The translations under genes were made by a program, and so were the position numbers. From an uncultured Collinsella sp. (GTDB lineage Bacteria > Actinomycetota > Coriobacteriia > Coriobacteriales > Coriobacteriaceae): a DNA stretch of 47,776 bases. Shown piece after piece: positions 15,245 through 24,441 of the stretch; within the stretch, counting starts at the first letter, position 1, and each line of letters opens with the position of its first letter. The DNA lies in the NCBI GenBank assembly GCA_902494585.1, contig CABUUD010000004.1, positions 1 to 47,776 of the forward strand, read 5' to 3'. Under the pieces are notes generated by a model. It ran no database searches and was not told the origin of the DNA. It worked only from the letters and a program-made list of their open reading frames with translations.

Positions 15245-15511
15245 ATGGCTAATGATTATTCTGCACGTCAGCCGCGTCGTAAGTACTGCCAGTTCTGCAA
15301 GGAGAACACTGAGTTCATCGACTATAAGGACACTCAGCTTCTCCGTAAGTACATGACCGACCGTGGCAAGATCAAGCCCCGTCGCGTCACTGGCGCTTGC
15401 ACGCAGCATCAGCATGACATCGCCAACGCCATCAAGCGCGCCCGCGAGATGGCTCTCCTGCCGTACACCGTCCCCGTGGTTTCCTCTCGTGGCAACCGCG
15501 ACCGCGGCTAA
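15245..15511 (+). CDS. rpsR: Ribosomal protein S18
   Basis: The product (88 residues) binds S6 on the 30S platform. It has the family core KYCQFCKENTEFIDYKDTQLLRKYM followed by the basic GKIKPRRVTGACTQHQHDIANAIKRAREMALLPY. The CxxC in YCQFCKE and the later GACTQHQH are the zinc-binding-type residues (C+ form) of S18. The ATG at 15245 follows GAAAGG; an upstream in-frame start at 15194 is not supported. It lies in the rpsF operon. Confidence 0.97.
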   Translation: MANDYSARQPRRKYCQFCKENTEFIDYKDTQLLRKYMTDRGKIKPRRVTGACTQHQHDIANAIKRAREMALLPYTVPVVSSRGNRDRG

Positions 15512-15526
15512 GAAGGGAGACGCATC

Positions 15527-16066
15527 ATGAAGGTTATTCTTCTCGATGAGATCAAGGGCAAGGGCGGCGAGGGTGACGTCGTAGAGGTCGCTCAGGGTTA
15601 CGCTGAGAACTTCCTGTTCCCCAAGAAGCTCGCTGTTGCCGCCACCAAGGGCAACCTCAAGCAGCTTGACGAGCGTCGCAACAACATCGCCAAGCGCGAG
15701 GCCGTCCGTCTGGCTACCGCCAACGAGACCAAGGCTGCCTTCGAGGGCAAGCAGGTCACCGTTGACGTCAAGGTTGGCGACGAGGGCATCCTCTTTGGCT
15801 CCGTTACCGCCGCTATGATCGCTGACGCCATCAAGGCTCAGCTCGGTATGGACATCGACCGCAAGCGCGTCGAGCTCGGTAAGCCCATCAAGGTTGCCGG
15901 TGCCCACACCGTTGCCATCTCGCTGTACCGCGAGATCAAGGCCGAGGTTGTCGTTCTCGTCGGCGTTACCGCCGAGGAGCTCGCTGCCGAGGCTGAGGTC
16001 GAGGAGGCCGCTGAGGTCGCCGAGGCCGAGACCGCCGAGGTCGAGACTGAGGCTGCTGCCGAGTAG
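15527..16066 (+). CDS. rplI: Ribosomal protein L9 with extended acidic tail
   Basis: The product (179 residues) is 50S protein L9. The N-terminal domain shows MKVILLDEIKGKGGEGDVVEVAQGYAENFL, the RNA-binding loop, then the long central helix and the C-terminal domain ending KAEVVVLVGVTAEE near residue 148, where L9 usually stops. A further 30 residues consist almost only of Ala, Glu and Val (for example EVEEAAEVAEAETAEVETEAAAE). RBS AGAAGGGAG precedes the ATG. A terminator closes the operon shortly after. Confidence 0.96.
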   Translation: MKVILLDEIKGKGGEGDVVEVAQGYAENFLFPKKLAVAATKGNLKQLDERRNNIAKREAVRLATANETKAAFEGKQVTVDVKVGDEGILFGSVTAAMIADAIKAQLGMDIDRKRVELGKPIKVAGAHTVAISLYREIKAEVVVLVGVTAEELAAEAEVEEAAEVAEAETAEVETEAAAE

Positions 16067-16098
16067 CATTTGCTGCAACGCAACAATCTTGTTCTAAG

Positions 16099-16136
16099 AA
16101 GGGCGCTCTGGGAAACCAGGGCGCCCTTTTGTTTTT
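16099..16136 (+). terminator. Terminator of rpsF-ssb-rpsR-rplI
   Basis: AAGGGCGCTCTGG (16099-16111), GAAA tetraloop, CCAGGGCGCCCTT (16116-16128), then TT-G-TTTTTT. One G-T pair in a 13-bp stem. Confidence 0.93.
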
Positions 16137-16290
16137 TGCGCTGAGTGAGTGTCATAGTGAACGTCGCGTCGAAGTCCTGTGTACAGGACCGTTCATCCGT
16201 TTGGTTCGGTGATGATTGGCCGCGTGCGGCGCGTTTTGGGACCGTGGCTGATACTATGGATGCTCGCAAGCGATATGAATGAGGATGCTC

Positions 16291-17682
16291 ATGGCATATG
16301 ACGATAGGGAGACCGGGCTGACGGTTGAGGACCGCGGCTCAAAGTTGGGTCTTCCCCAAAACCAAGATGCAGAGGCCAATGTACTGGCCGCTATGCTGCT
16401 ATCGCCCGAGGTGGTCGAAGAGGCCCAGGTCGAGCTGCAGCCCGATGACTTCTACCGGCCCATTCATAAGACCATCTATACCGCGATGGTCGATATGTAC
16501 AACAGCCGCATTCCCATCGACTCCATCTCGCTGATCGATTACCTGCGAAGCATCAACAAGCTCGATGCCGTGGGTGGCGAAGCGTACATTTTGGAGTTGA
16601 TGGGTCAGACCCTGTCGCTCGTGAACTGGCAGCACCATGCCGCCATCGTCCGTCGCGACTCGATGCTGCGCGAGCTGATCGGCGCCACCAACGAGATTAA
16701 CGCGCTGGCCTATAACGCCCCCACCGACACCAAAGAGGTCGTGGAGCTGGCCGAGAGCAAGCTGCTCAAGGTTACGGCACGCGAGGTCAAGTCGAGCTAC
16801 AAGACGCTGACCGAGTTTATGGTCGAGGCCTATAACGAGGCCGAGGAAGTGTGCCAGGCCGGTGGCCAGGCTGCGGGCGTGCCCACGGGCTTCCCGTCGC
16901 TCGACCGCATGCTCATGGGTTTTCGCGAGGGTCAGCTCATCATCATCGGCGCCCGTCCTGCCGTGGGTAAGACGTCGTTCGCTCTGAATCTGGCGCTCAA
17001 CGCTGCCGCTGCCGGTTATACCGTCGGCTTCTTCTCTCTGGAGATGTCGGGCAAGGAAATTGCCCAGCGTCTGATTTGCGCCTACGCCATGATCTCGATC
17101 AGTGACTTCCGCATGGGTCGCATTAGCCCCGAGCAGTGGGCCAATATCAACGAGGCCACGCAGACCTTGTCCAAGCTCGATATTCTGATTGACGATACGC
17201 CCGGCACCACAGTGACCGAGATTCGCGCCAAGAGCCGCCGCATGCTCCATAACAAGGAGAAGGCAATCATCATCCTGGACTACCTGCAGCTGGTGAGTCC
17301 CCCACCGGGACGCCGCTCCGAGAGCCGTACCGTCGAGGTTTCGGAGATGTCGCGTGGTCTTAAGATCATGGCCAAGGAGCTCAAGATCCCGCTCATCGCG
17401 CTGTCACAGCTCTCGCGTCAGGTCGAATCCCGTACCGGCAAGCGCCCGCAGCTTTCCGACCTTCGTGAATCGGGCTCCATCGAGCAAGACGCCGATATCG
17501 TTATGTTCTTGGACCGCTCCGCCGACGAGGCCGAAGCCTCGCGCGACGATCGACCCGACGAGGGCGTTACGCGTATCGTCGTGGCCAAGAACCGTTCGGG
17601 CCCGATCGGCGACGTCGACCTGATGTTCCTGCCGGCATCTACCAAGTTCTATGAGCTTGATGGGGCACATGCCGAGGAGTAG
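16291..17682 (+). CDS. dnaB: Replicative DNA helicase DnaB
   Basis: The product (463 residues) is the hexameric helicase of the replication fork. The N-terminal domain starts after GLPQNQDAEANVLAAMLLSPEVV, a linker follows, and the RecA-like domain has Walker A GARPAVGKTS near residue 220, Walker B IIILDYLQLV and the arginine-finger region LSQLSRQVESRTGKRPQLSDLRESG. No intein is present. I chose ATG 16291 because GAGG lies six bases upstream; ATG codons at 16279 and 16285 overlap that site. No DnaC-type loader is in the window; the DUF721 protein at 263 is a candidate partner. Confidence 0.96.
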   Translation: MAYDDRETGLTVEDRGSKLGLPQNQDAEANVLAAMLLSPEVVEEAQVELQPDDFYRPIHKTIYTAMVDMYNSRIPIDSISLIDYLRSINKLDAVGGEAYILELMGQTLSLVNWQHHAAIVRRDSMLRELIGATNEINALAYNAPTDTKEVVELAESKLLKVTAREVKSSYKTLTEFMVEAYNEAEEVCQAGGQAAGVPTGFPSLDRMLMGFREGQLIIIGARPAVGKTSFALNLALNAAAAGYTVGFFSLEMSGKEIAQRLICAYAMISISDFRMGRISPEQWANINEATQTLSKLDILIDDTPGTTVTEIRAKSRRMLHNKEKAIIILDYLQLVSPPPGRRSESRTVEVSEMSRGLKIMAKELKIPLIALSQLSRQVESRTGKRPQLSDLRESGSIEQDADIVMFLDRSADEAEASRDDRPDEGVTRIVVAKNRSGPIGDVDLMFLPASTKFYELDGAHAEE

Positions 17683-17775
17683 GACAGGCGCCCGTTGCAC
17701 GGGTATACTGGGAATGTTTTGTGCTTCTGCGTGCCGGCGTGGCGCGCAGACAGTCCATGAATGTAAGGAGTAAAC

Positions 17776-19062
<1,287 letters not shown>

Positions 19063-19082
19063 TCGGCGTTATTTGGTTATTG

Positions 19083-19124
19083 CGATATACCCCTTTGCAG
19101 CCCAGATGGGCGGCCGAGGGGTAT
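19083..19124 (+). terminator. Hairpin after purA
   Basis: ATATACCCCTT pairs with GAGGGGTATAT, with an inner GCC-CAGAT-GGGC hairpin. Only short T runs follow, so termination is likely but not certain; attenuation before purD is an alternative. Confidence 0.55.
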
Positions 19125-19180
19125 ATTTGCTTGTAATGGGCCCGCGCGGAGCGGGCCGGTAATCCATAGAGGAGGCACCC

Positions 19181-20485
19181 TTGAAGGCGGACACTCAAAC
19201 CATCGACATCCTGTTGTTGGGCAGCGGCGGCCGCGAGCATGCTCTGGCAGCCAAGCTCGCAGCATCACCGCGCGCCGGCAAGCTCTACATCGCGCCGGGT
19301 AACGGCGGCACCGCGAGCTGCGGCGAGAATGTGGTTCTCGACGATTGCGATCCTGCGGCCGTGGCGGCGTTTGCCCAGAGCCATGGATGCGGACTCGTGG
19401 TGATTGGCCCCGAGGCTCCGCTCGTGGCGGGCGTTGCAGACGCCGTCCGCGCGGCGGGCATCCCGTGCTTTGGCCCGGGTGCCGAGGGCGCCCAGATGGA
19501 GGGCTCTAAGCTGTTCTCCAAGCAGCTCATGGAGCGCGCCGGTATCCCGACGGCAGCCTACGGCTCGTTTACCGACGAGGCTTCGGCTCTCGCCTACGTG
19601 CGCGAGCAGGGCGCCCCGCTGGTCGTCAAGGCCGACGGCCTTGCCGCGGGCAAGGGCGTTATCGTGGCGACCGAACTTGAGCAGGCCGAGGAGGCCGTGC
19701 GCGAGTGCTTTGGCGGCACCTTTGGCGATGCCGGCAGCACCGTGGTTATCGAGGAGATGCTCGTTGGTCCCGAGTGCTCGCTGCTGGCCTTTACCGACGG
19801 CAAGACCGTGCGCCCCATGGCTACCTCGCAGGACCACAAGCGCGCGCTCGAGGGCGACAAGGGCCCCAACACCGGCGGCATGGGCGTCTACAGCCCAGTG
19901 CCCATCGTGACCGATGAGGAGCACGCCACGATGGTGAAGGTCATGGAGCAGACCGTGGCCGAGCTCGCTGCCGAGGGTATCGACTACCGCGGCTGCCTGT
20001 ACGGCGGCTTTATGCTCACGCCTGCCGGGCCCAAGGTGCTGGAGTTCAATGCCCGCTTTGGCGACCCCGAGACGCAGGTCGTGCTGCCGCGCCTTAAGAA
20101 CGACCTAGTCGAGGTCATGCTCGCCTGCGCCAACTGCGAGCTTGATCAGATTGAGCTCGACTGGCGCGACGAGTGGGCCGTGGCCGTTGTCCTGACGAGC
20201 GCGGGCTACCCCGGCAGCTACGAGAAGGGCAAGGTCATCACCGGTATCGCCGATGCCGAGGCCATGGAGAACGTGACCGTGTACCACGCGGGCACTGCCG
20301 TGGTGGACGGCCAGCTCGTGACCAATGGTGGCCGCGTGCTTGCCGTGACCGCTCTGGGCGACACGTTCGAGAACGCTCGCAACCTTGCCTACGAGGCCTG
20401 CGAGAAGATTGATTTTGAAGGCAAGACCCTGCGCCACGACATCGGCCTGCGCGCGCTGCGCGGCCGCGACGCCTGGGATGCCTAA
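19181..20485 (+). CDS. purD: Phosphoribosylamine-glycine ligase
   Basis: The product (434 residues) is GAR synthetase, the second step of de novo purine synthesis, an ATP-grasp enzyme. Features in order: the N-terminal LLLGSGGREHALAAKLA, the hinge SKLFSKQLMERAGIPTA, the ATP-grasp lid LVVKADGLAAGKGVIVA, GPECSLLAFTDGKTVRPMATSQDHKRA and LEFNARFGDPETQVVLPRL. The TTG start has GAGGAGG six to seven bases upstream and no better start nearby. A Nudix gene begins 21 bases after it. Confidence 0.97.
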   Translation: MKADTQTIDILLLGSGGREHALAAKLAASPRAGKLYIAPGNGGTASCGENVVLDDCDPAAVAAFAQSHGCGLVVIGPEAPLVAGVADAVRAAGIPCFGPGAEGAQMEGSKLFSKQLMERAGIPTAAYGSFTDEASALAYVREQGAPLVVKADGLAAGKGVIVATELEQAEEAVRECFGGTFGDAGSTVVIEEMLVGPECSLLAFTDGKTVRPMATSQDHKRALEGDKGPNTGGMGVYSPVPIVTDEEHATMVKVMEQTVAELAAEGIDYRGCLYGGFMLTPAGPKVLEFNARFGDPETQVVLPRLKNDLVEVMLACANCELDQIELDWRDEWAVAVVLTSAGYPGSYEKGKVITGIADAEAMENVTVYHAGTAVVDGQLVTNGGRVLAVTALGDTFENARNLAYEACEKIDFEGKTLRHDIGLRALRGRDAWDA

Positions 20486-20506
20486 AATCCGAGAGGAATG
20501 AGACGG

Positions 20507-21202
20507 ATGGACGAGAAGAACGAAGAGCTCGTGGATGCGCAGATCGTTGAAGAGGACAGCCGCATGTATGGGCACGCCGAGGGCGAGCCTGGTGGCGAGG
20601 TCGCTGACGAGCCGGCGCTGGTGCTGGGCGACGACGACCCGCACGATGTCGAGCTGCACGAGAAGATTCTTTCGGAGGAGTGCGCCTGGAAGGGCAAGAT
20701 CCTCGACGTCCACCGTCTTGAGGTTGAGCTGCCCAACGGTCGCCGCAGCGCCCGTGATATCGTTCGCCATCCGGGTGCGGCGGCCGTTGTGGCACTGACC
20801 GAGAGCGGCAAGATCGTACTGGTGCGTCAGTACCGCACCGCCATCGACCGCGTGACGGTCGAGATTCCCGCCGGCAAGCTCGATCCAGGCGAGGACCCGC
20901 TCGATTGCGCCAAGCGCGAACTGCATGAGGAGACGGGCTTTAGGGCCGGTCGTATTCGCTTTTTGACGTCGATTGTCACGTCCTGCGGTTTTTGCGATGA
21001 GATCATCCACATCTACTTGGCTACCAAGCTCGAGTTTGATGCGCCCAACCCCGATGATGACGAGTTTGTCAACGTGGACCTGGTGCCACTGCACGAGCTG
21101 ATCGATGCCGTGCTCGACGGCAAGATCGAAGACGCCAAGACCGTCGTAGGCGCCTTGGCCTGCGATAGCATCGCGCATCGCCTTGGGGGCGCGGAGCTTT
21201 AA
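20507..21202 (+). CDS. Nudix hydrolase, ADP-ribose pyrophosphatase type
   Basis: The protein (231 residues) has the Nudix box at residues 123-145 (GKLDPGEDPLDC then AKRELHEETGF), matching GX5EX7REUXEEXGU with all catalytic glutamates. The surrounding VRQYRTAIDRVTVEIPAGKLDPGE pattern is that of ADP-ribose pyrophosphatases (NudF/YqkG type). Unusual is an acidic leader of about 55 residues before the family core (MDEKNEELVDAQIVEEDS). ATG 20507 is preferred over 20498 because GAGAGGA then lies nine bases upstream rather than touching the start. It is the last gene before a structured repeat and probably co-transcribed with purD. Confidence 0.88.
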   Translation: MDEKNEELVDAQIVEEDSRMYGHAEGEPGGEVADEPALVLGDDDPHDVELHEKILSEECAWKGKILDVHRLEVELPNGRRSARDIVRHPGAAAVVALTESGKIVLVRQYRTAIDRVTVEIPAGKLDPGEDPLDCAKRELHEETGFRAGRIRFLTSIVTSCGFCDEIIHIYLATKLEFDAPNPDDDEFVNVDLVPLHELIDAVLDGKIEDAKTVVGALACDSIAHRLGGAEL

Positions 21203-21231
21203 CGAGCGGGGATGATCCCGCAGGTTTGTGT

Positions 21232-21379
21232 AAGTCAGCGAAAGTGCTCCATTTGAGACAAGGTGGCCTAAAAGAGGAGGGAAGCGTATGGATATACGCG
21301 ACCGACGATTGAAGGCCAGATTGTCCAAATGGGGCACTTGCAGCGTCGAGACGAAACGCGGTTTGGTAAAACCGCGTAA
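21232..21379 (+). repeat. Structured intergenic repeat, copy A (before ABC exporter)
   Basis: Conserved blocks in order: AAGTCAGCGAAA, stem GTGCTCCATTTG (21244-21255), AGGTG, stem GGCCT, core AAAGAGGAGGGAAGCGTA (21271-21288), loop, TACGCGACCGACGATTGA (21295-21312), AGGCC, CAGATTG, CAAATGGGGCAC (21326-21337), TTGCAGCGTCGAG, and a terminal hairpin (21356-21377). The outer blocks match copy B at 39551-39700 while the stem between them is different; the core matches copy C at 2969-3069. The end of the element lies ten bases before the ABC exporter start. Confidence 0.8.
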
Positions 21380-21386
21380 GGTGATT

Positions 21387-23159
21387 ATGTTTAAGAGGTT
21401 TCTTTCGTATTACGAGCCCCAGATGGGGCTTTTTGTTGCTGATACTGTTTGTGCTCTGGTGCTTGCCGCCATTGACCTGGCGTTCCCCATTATCCTGCGC
21501 AATTTGACCGGTGGGCTGTTTACTCAGGGTCAGGCTGCCATTATGCAGGCGCTCGGCATGATCGCGGTGGGCTTGGTGCTGATGTATGCCGTCCGCTGCG
21601 CTTGCCGCTACTTTGTGAGCTATTGGGGTCACGTGATGGGCGCGCGCATGGAGTCCAAGATGCGCGAGGACCTGTTTGACCAGTATGAGCGCTTTAGCTT
21701 TGCGTACTTCGACCGCAACAGCTCGGGTGACATGATGAGCCGCGTGGTCAACGACCTGTTCGATATCTGCGAGGCGGCGCACCACGTGCCCGAGTGGATC
21801 ATCATCTGCGGCATCGAGATCATCGGCTCGTTTGTGATCCTCTTTACCATCGCCCCGGTGCTGGCACTCGCCATGGCCGTGGTGACGGCAGCGTTTGCGG
21901 TCATTATGTTTTGGCAGAATATGCGCATGCGCGAGGTCTTTAGCGATAACCGCAAAAAGATTAGCGGCATCAACGCGCAGCTGCAGGATTCGCTGGCGGG
22001 CATGCGTGTGGTCAAGAGCTTTGCCAATGAGCAGACCGAGCGCTCTAAGTTTCGCGCCTCGAACAATCGCTACCTTTCGTCCAAGGAGAACATGTATCAC
22101 GCCATGGGCGTCTATACCGCGACGTATGGCCTGCTCTCGGGAGTGCTTTATGTGATCGTGGTGCTGCTGGGCGGTTGGCTCGTTGCCCAGGGTCAGCTGC
22201 AGGCGGTCGATATGGCAACCTTCGCACTCTACATTTCGCTGTTCTGCACGCCGCTCGAGACGCTCGTCAATTCGGCTGAGACGTATCAGAAAGCCATCGC
22301 CGGCTTTAAGCGCATGGATGAGGTGCTCTCGACTGTCCCCGATATTCAGGATAAGCCGGGTGCTGCGGATCTGCAGGTGACGGCTGGTGCTGTGGAGTAC
22401 CGCGACGTGTGCTTTAGCTACGAGGATGTTGAATTGGGCGAGCGCGGCGCCGACGGACGCCCTGTTATCGACCACATGGACCTGTCCATCAAGCCCGGTC
22501 AGACCATCGCTTTGGTTGGCCCCTCGGGCGGCGGCAAATCGACGACTTGTTCGCTGTTGCCGCGCTTTTACGACGTTGCCGCCGGCTCCATTAGCATCGA
22601 CGGCCAGGATGTGCGCGACGTGACGCAGCATAGTCTGCGCCGTGCCATCGGCCTGGTGCAGCAAGATGTGTACCTGTTTGATGGAACGATCGGCGAGAAC
22701 ATCGCCTACGGCAAGCCGGGCGCCACGGCAGAAGAGATCGCCGAAGCGGCCCGCCGCGCCAATATTGATACCTTTATCGAATCGCTTCCGCAAGGCTACG
22801 ACACCGTGGTGGGCGAGCGCGGCAGCCGTCTTTCGGGTGGTCAAAAGCAGCGCGTCGCCATCGCGCGCGTTTTTCTCAAGAATCCCAAGATCCTTATTTT
22901 GGATGAGGCGACGAGTGCCCTGGATAACGAGAGCGAGGAAGCGGTGCAGGAGTCGCTCGAAGAGCTGGCACGCGGCCGTACCACGATCATCATCGCCCAC
23001 CGTCTCTCGACTATTAAGCATGCTGACGAGATTGCGACCGTTGAGCATGGTCGCGTTGTGGAACGTGGCACGCACGAGGAGCTTCTCGCCCGTGGCGGCA
23101 CCTATGCCCGTTACTATCGAATGCAGTTCGAAGGCGCGCGTGCGCACGAGCTCGACTGA
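21387..23159 (+). CDS. ABC exporter, half-size (MsbA/MdlB-like), permease-ATPase fusion
   Basis: The product (590 residues) has six membrane helices (residues 10-300) followed by an ATPase domain with Walker A GPSGGGKST, Q-loop VQQDVYLFDG, signature LSGGQKQR, Walker B KILILDEATSALD and H-loop AHRLST. It would act as a homodimer exporter for lipids or drugs; the substrate cannot be read from sequence. I start it at ATG 21387, not at the upstream ATG at 21288, because the extra 33 codons are made entirely of the repeat element. AAGGTG precedes the start closely. The next gene begins 19 bases after it. Confidence 0.92.
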   Translation: MFKRFLSYYEPQMGLFVADTVCALVLAAIDLAFPIILRNLTGGLFTQGQAAIMQALGMIAVGLVLMYAVRCACRYFVSYWGHVMGARMESKMREDLFDQYERFSFAYFDRNSSGDMMSRVVNDLFDICEAAHHVPEWIIICGIEIIGSFVILFTIAPVLALAMAVVTAAFAVIMFWQNMRMREVFSDNRKKISGINAQLQDSLAGMRVVKSFANEQTERSKFRASNNRYLSSKENMYHAMGVYTATYGLLSGVLYVIVVLLGGWLVAQGQLQAVDMATFALYISLFCTPLETLVNSAETYQKAIAGFKRMDEVLSTVPDIQDKPGAADLQVTAGAVEYRDVCFSYEDVELGERGADGRPVIDHMDLSIKPGQTIALVGPSGGGKSTTCSLLPRFYDVAAGSISIDGQDVRDVTQHSLRRAIGLVQQDVYLFDGTIGENIAYGKPGATAEEIAEAARRANIDTFIESLPQGYDTVVGERGSRLSGGQKQRVAIARVFLKNPKILILDEATSALDNESEEAVQESLEELARGRTTIIIAHRLSTIKHADEIATVEHGRVVERGTHEELLARGGTYARYYRMQFEGARAHELD

Positions 23160-23178
23160 TTGATATGACAGGAAGATC

Positions 23179-24144
23179 ATGGCTGATAAGAACCCTTTGA
23201 CTCCGGAAGAAGTGACGGAGTTATTCTCCGAAATCGATGCATCCGGCGTCTTGGATCCTACGCTCGCCAAAAAGCGCACCGAGCGCATGCGCGAGAAAGA
23301 GGCCGCCGTCAAGCGCGGCGACAAGGCGACGCTGGCGCGGCTGCGCAGCGAGGATCGCGCGAGCCAGGCAAAACATATCGACCCGCTGTCCGAGGACGAC
23401 CCTTCGGGCTCGCAGGTGAGCCATACCATTACGAAGACCGCCATGGCCGTGGTTATCGGCATTTTGGTGCTGATTGTGGGCATGCAGATTGGCTACGGCG
23501 TGATGCGACGTCTGAATACCGCGAACCTTTCCGAAAGTGTTTCGGTGGATACCGTTTCGACCGCGCTCAAGGGTGGACTTGAATGGGGCAATGGCTTTAC
23601 GCAGTTCCCGCTCGATTTTACCGTCGACGAGGCAGATGAGCGCACGGGCACGGTTGAGGTGACGGTGCTGGACACGTCTTCTGCCAATGAACTCGAGCTG
23701 CTGTCCAACGGTCAGATTCAGGCGGCGGCGCTCGCAACCAACGCCCTGCTCAACGACAAGATCGACCGTGTGGTGTATAACGTTCACGCCTATATCGACG
23801 AGGACAGCAGGATCCAGCATGATTCCTTCTTTGGCATGTTTCCTGCTCAGGGGCACCAAAGCGCCATCCTGACGTTCGTTTGGACCAAGAGCTCGTCCAA
23901 CGCCACGAGTATCGACTGGAAGATGCGCATCGTAAGCATGGACGACACCATTGCCGAGCGCATTCAAAAACAGGTCAACTCGGTTTCATCGCTGATCGAG
24001 GACCCGGTGGTGAGCCAGACCAAGATCACGGAGGAGCAGGCCGAGCGCGATCTTGAGCATCGTCTGCACGGTCGAGAGATCTTCCGCGGCGGAAAGCCCG
24101 ATCGCACGCCGTCCGAGCTGCTGGAGCAGGACAAGCAAAAGTAG
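23179..24144 (+). CDS. Unknown single-pass membrane protein
   Basis: The protein (321 residues) has a charged cytoplasmic N-terminus (about 85 residues, rich in KKRTERMREKEAAVKRGDK), one strong membrane helix (about residues 88-108, AVVIGILVLIVGMQIGYGV) and an outer domain of about 200 residues of mixed strand and helix. A negatively charged, Lys/Arg-studded tail follows. I recognise no family. RBS CAGGAAG precedes the ATG. Its position 19 bases after the ABC exporter suggests co-expression and perhaps a shared envelope role; that is inference. Confidence 0.7.
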   Translation: MADKNPLTPEEVTELFSEIDASGVLDPTLAKKRTERMREKEAAVKRGDKATLARLRSEDRASQAKHIDPLSEDDPSGSQVSHTITKTAMAVVIGILVLIVGMQIGYGVMRRLNTANLSESVSVDTVSTALKGGLEWGNGFTQFPLDFTVDEADERTGTVEVTVLDTSSANELELLSNGQIQAAALATNALLNDKIDRVVYNVHAYIDEDSRIQHDSFFGMFPAQGHQSAILTFVWTKSSSNATSIDWKMRIVSMDDTIAERIQKQVNSVSSLIEDPVVSQTKITEEQAERDLEHRLHGREIFRGGKPDRTPSELLEQDKQK

Positions 24145-24167
24145 TCCGCAGCCACATAGAACGATGC

Positions 24168-24208
24168 CATCCCGCGTGAGCCGCAAGCCCACGCGGGATG
24201 ATTTTTCT
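24168..24208 (+). terminator. Terminator of the ABC exporter operon
   Basis: CATCCCGCGTG (24168-24178) pairs perfectly with CACGCGGGATG (24190-24200), then ATTTTTCT. Its T-run is also the first base run of the long inverted repeat at 24198. Confidence 0.85.
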
Positions 24209-24304
24209 GGGACGGGGATTAAAAAATCATTCTGTCATGTATGCAGTTGGCGACAAAGCCCTGCTCTCAGAATAATTTTTTAATCCCCGTCCCAGAAAAA
24301 TCAT
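24198..24304. repeat. Long AT-rich inverted repeat (element H)
   Basis: Arms of about 37 bases (24198-24234 and 24268-24304) containing TTTTTCTGGGACGGGGATT pair with one mismatch. The 33-base loop has its own small hairpin GGC-GACAAA-GCC. It lies between the terminator and the carA promoter and is much more AT-rich than coding DNA nearby. Confidence 0.78.
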
Positions 24305-24401
24305 TATGCACAGGAAGTCATAATTATCATTTTGTAAACAATTCTATGTAATTAATGCCATGGGCGATGCTTGCGGTTAGAATACCGCGAGGCCTAACTA
24401 C

Positions 24402-24437
24402 ACACCTTTAAGCCGGTCCTGTGAGACCGGGAAGGAG
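24402..24437 (+). promoter_or_regulatory. PyrR-binding-like RNA hairpin over the carA ribosome site
   Basis: The leader reads ACACCTTTAAGCCGGTCCTG then TGAGACCGGGAAGGAG. CCGGTC (24413-24418) pairs with GACCGG (24425-24430), leaving the loop CTGTGA. The sequence GTCC-GTGAGAC matches the conserved PyrR anti-antiterminator core (AGUCC-NGNGAGRCU type) of pyr leaders. The stem touches GAAGGAG, the carA ribosome site, so PyrR with UMP could block translation directly, as proposed for mycobacteria. Confidence 0.7.
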
Positions 24438-24441
24438 AACT

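Noticed and set aside
21288..21386. Extended N-terminus of the ABC exporter starting at ATG 21288.
   Set aside because: The codons fall entirely within the repeat element and contain no membrane helix; the start at 21387 gives the normal family length.
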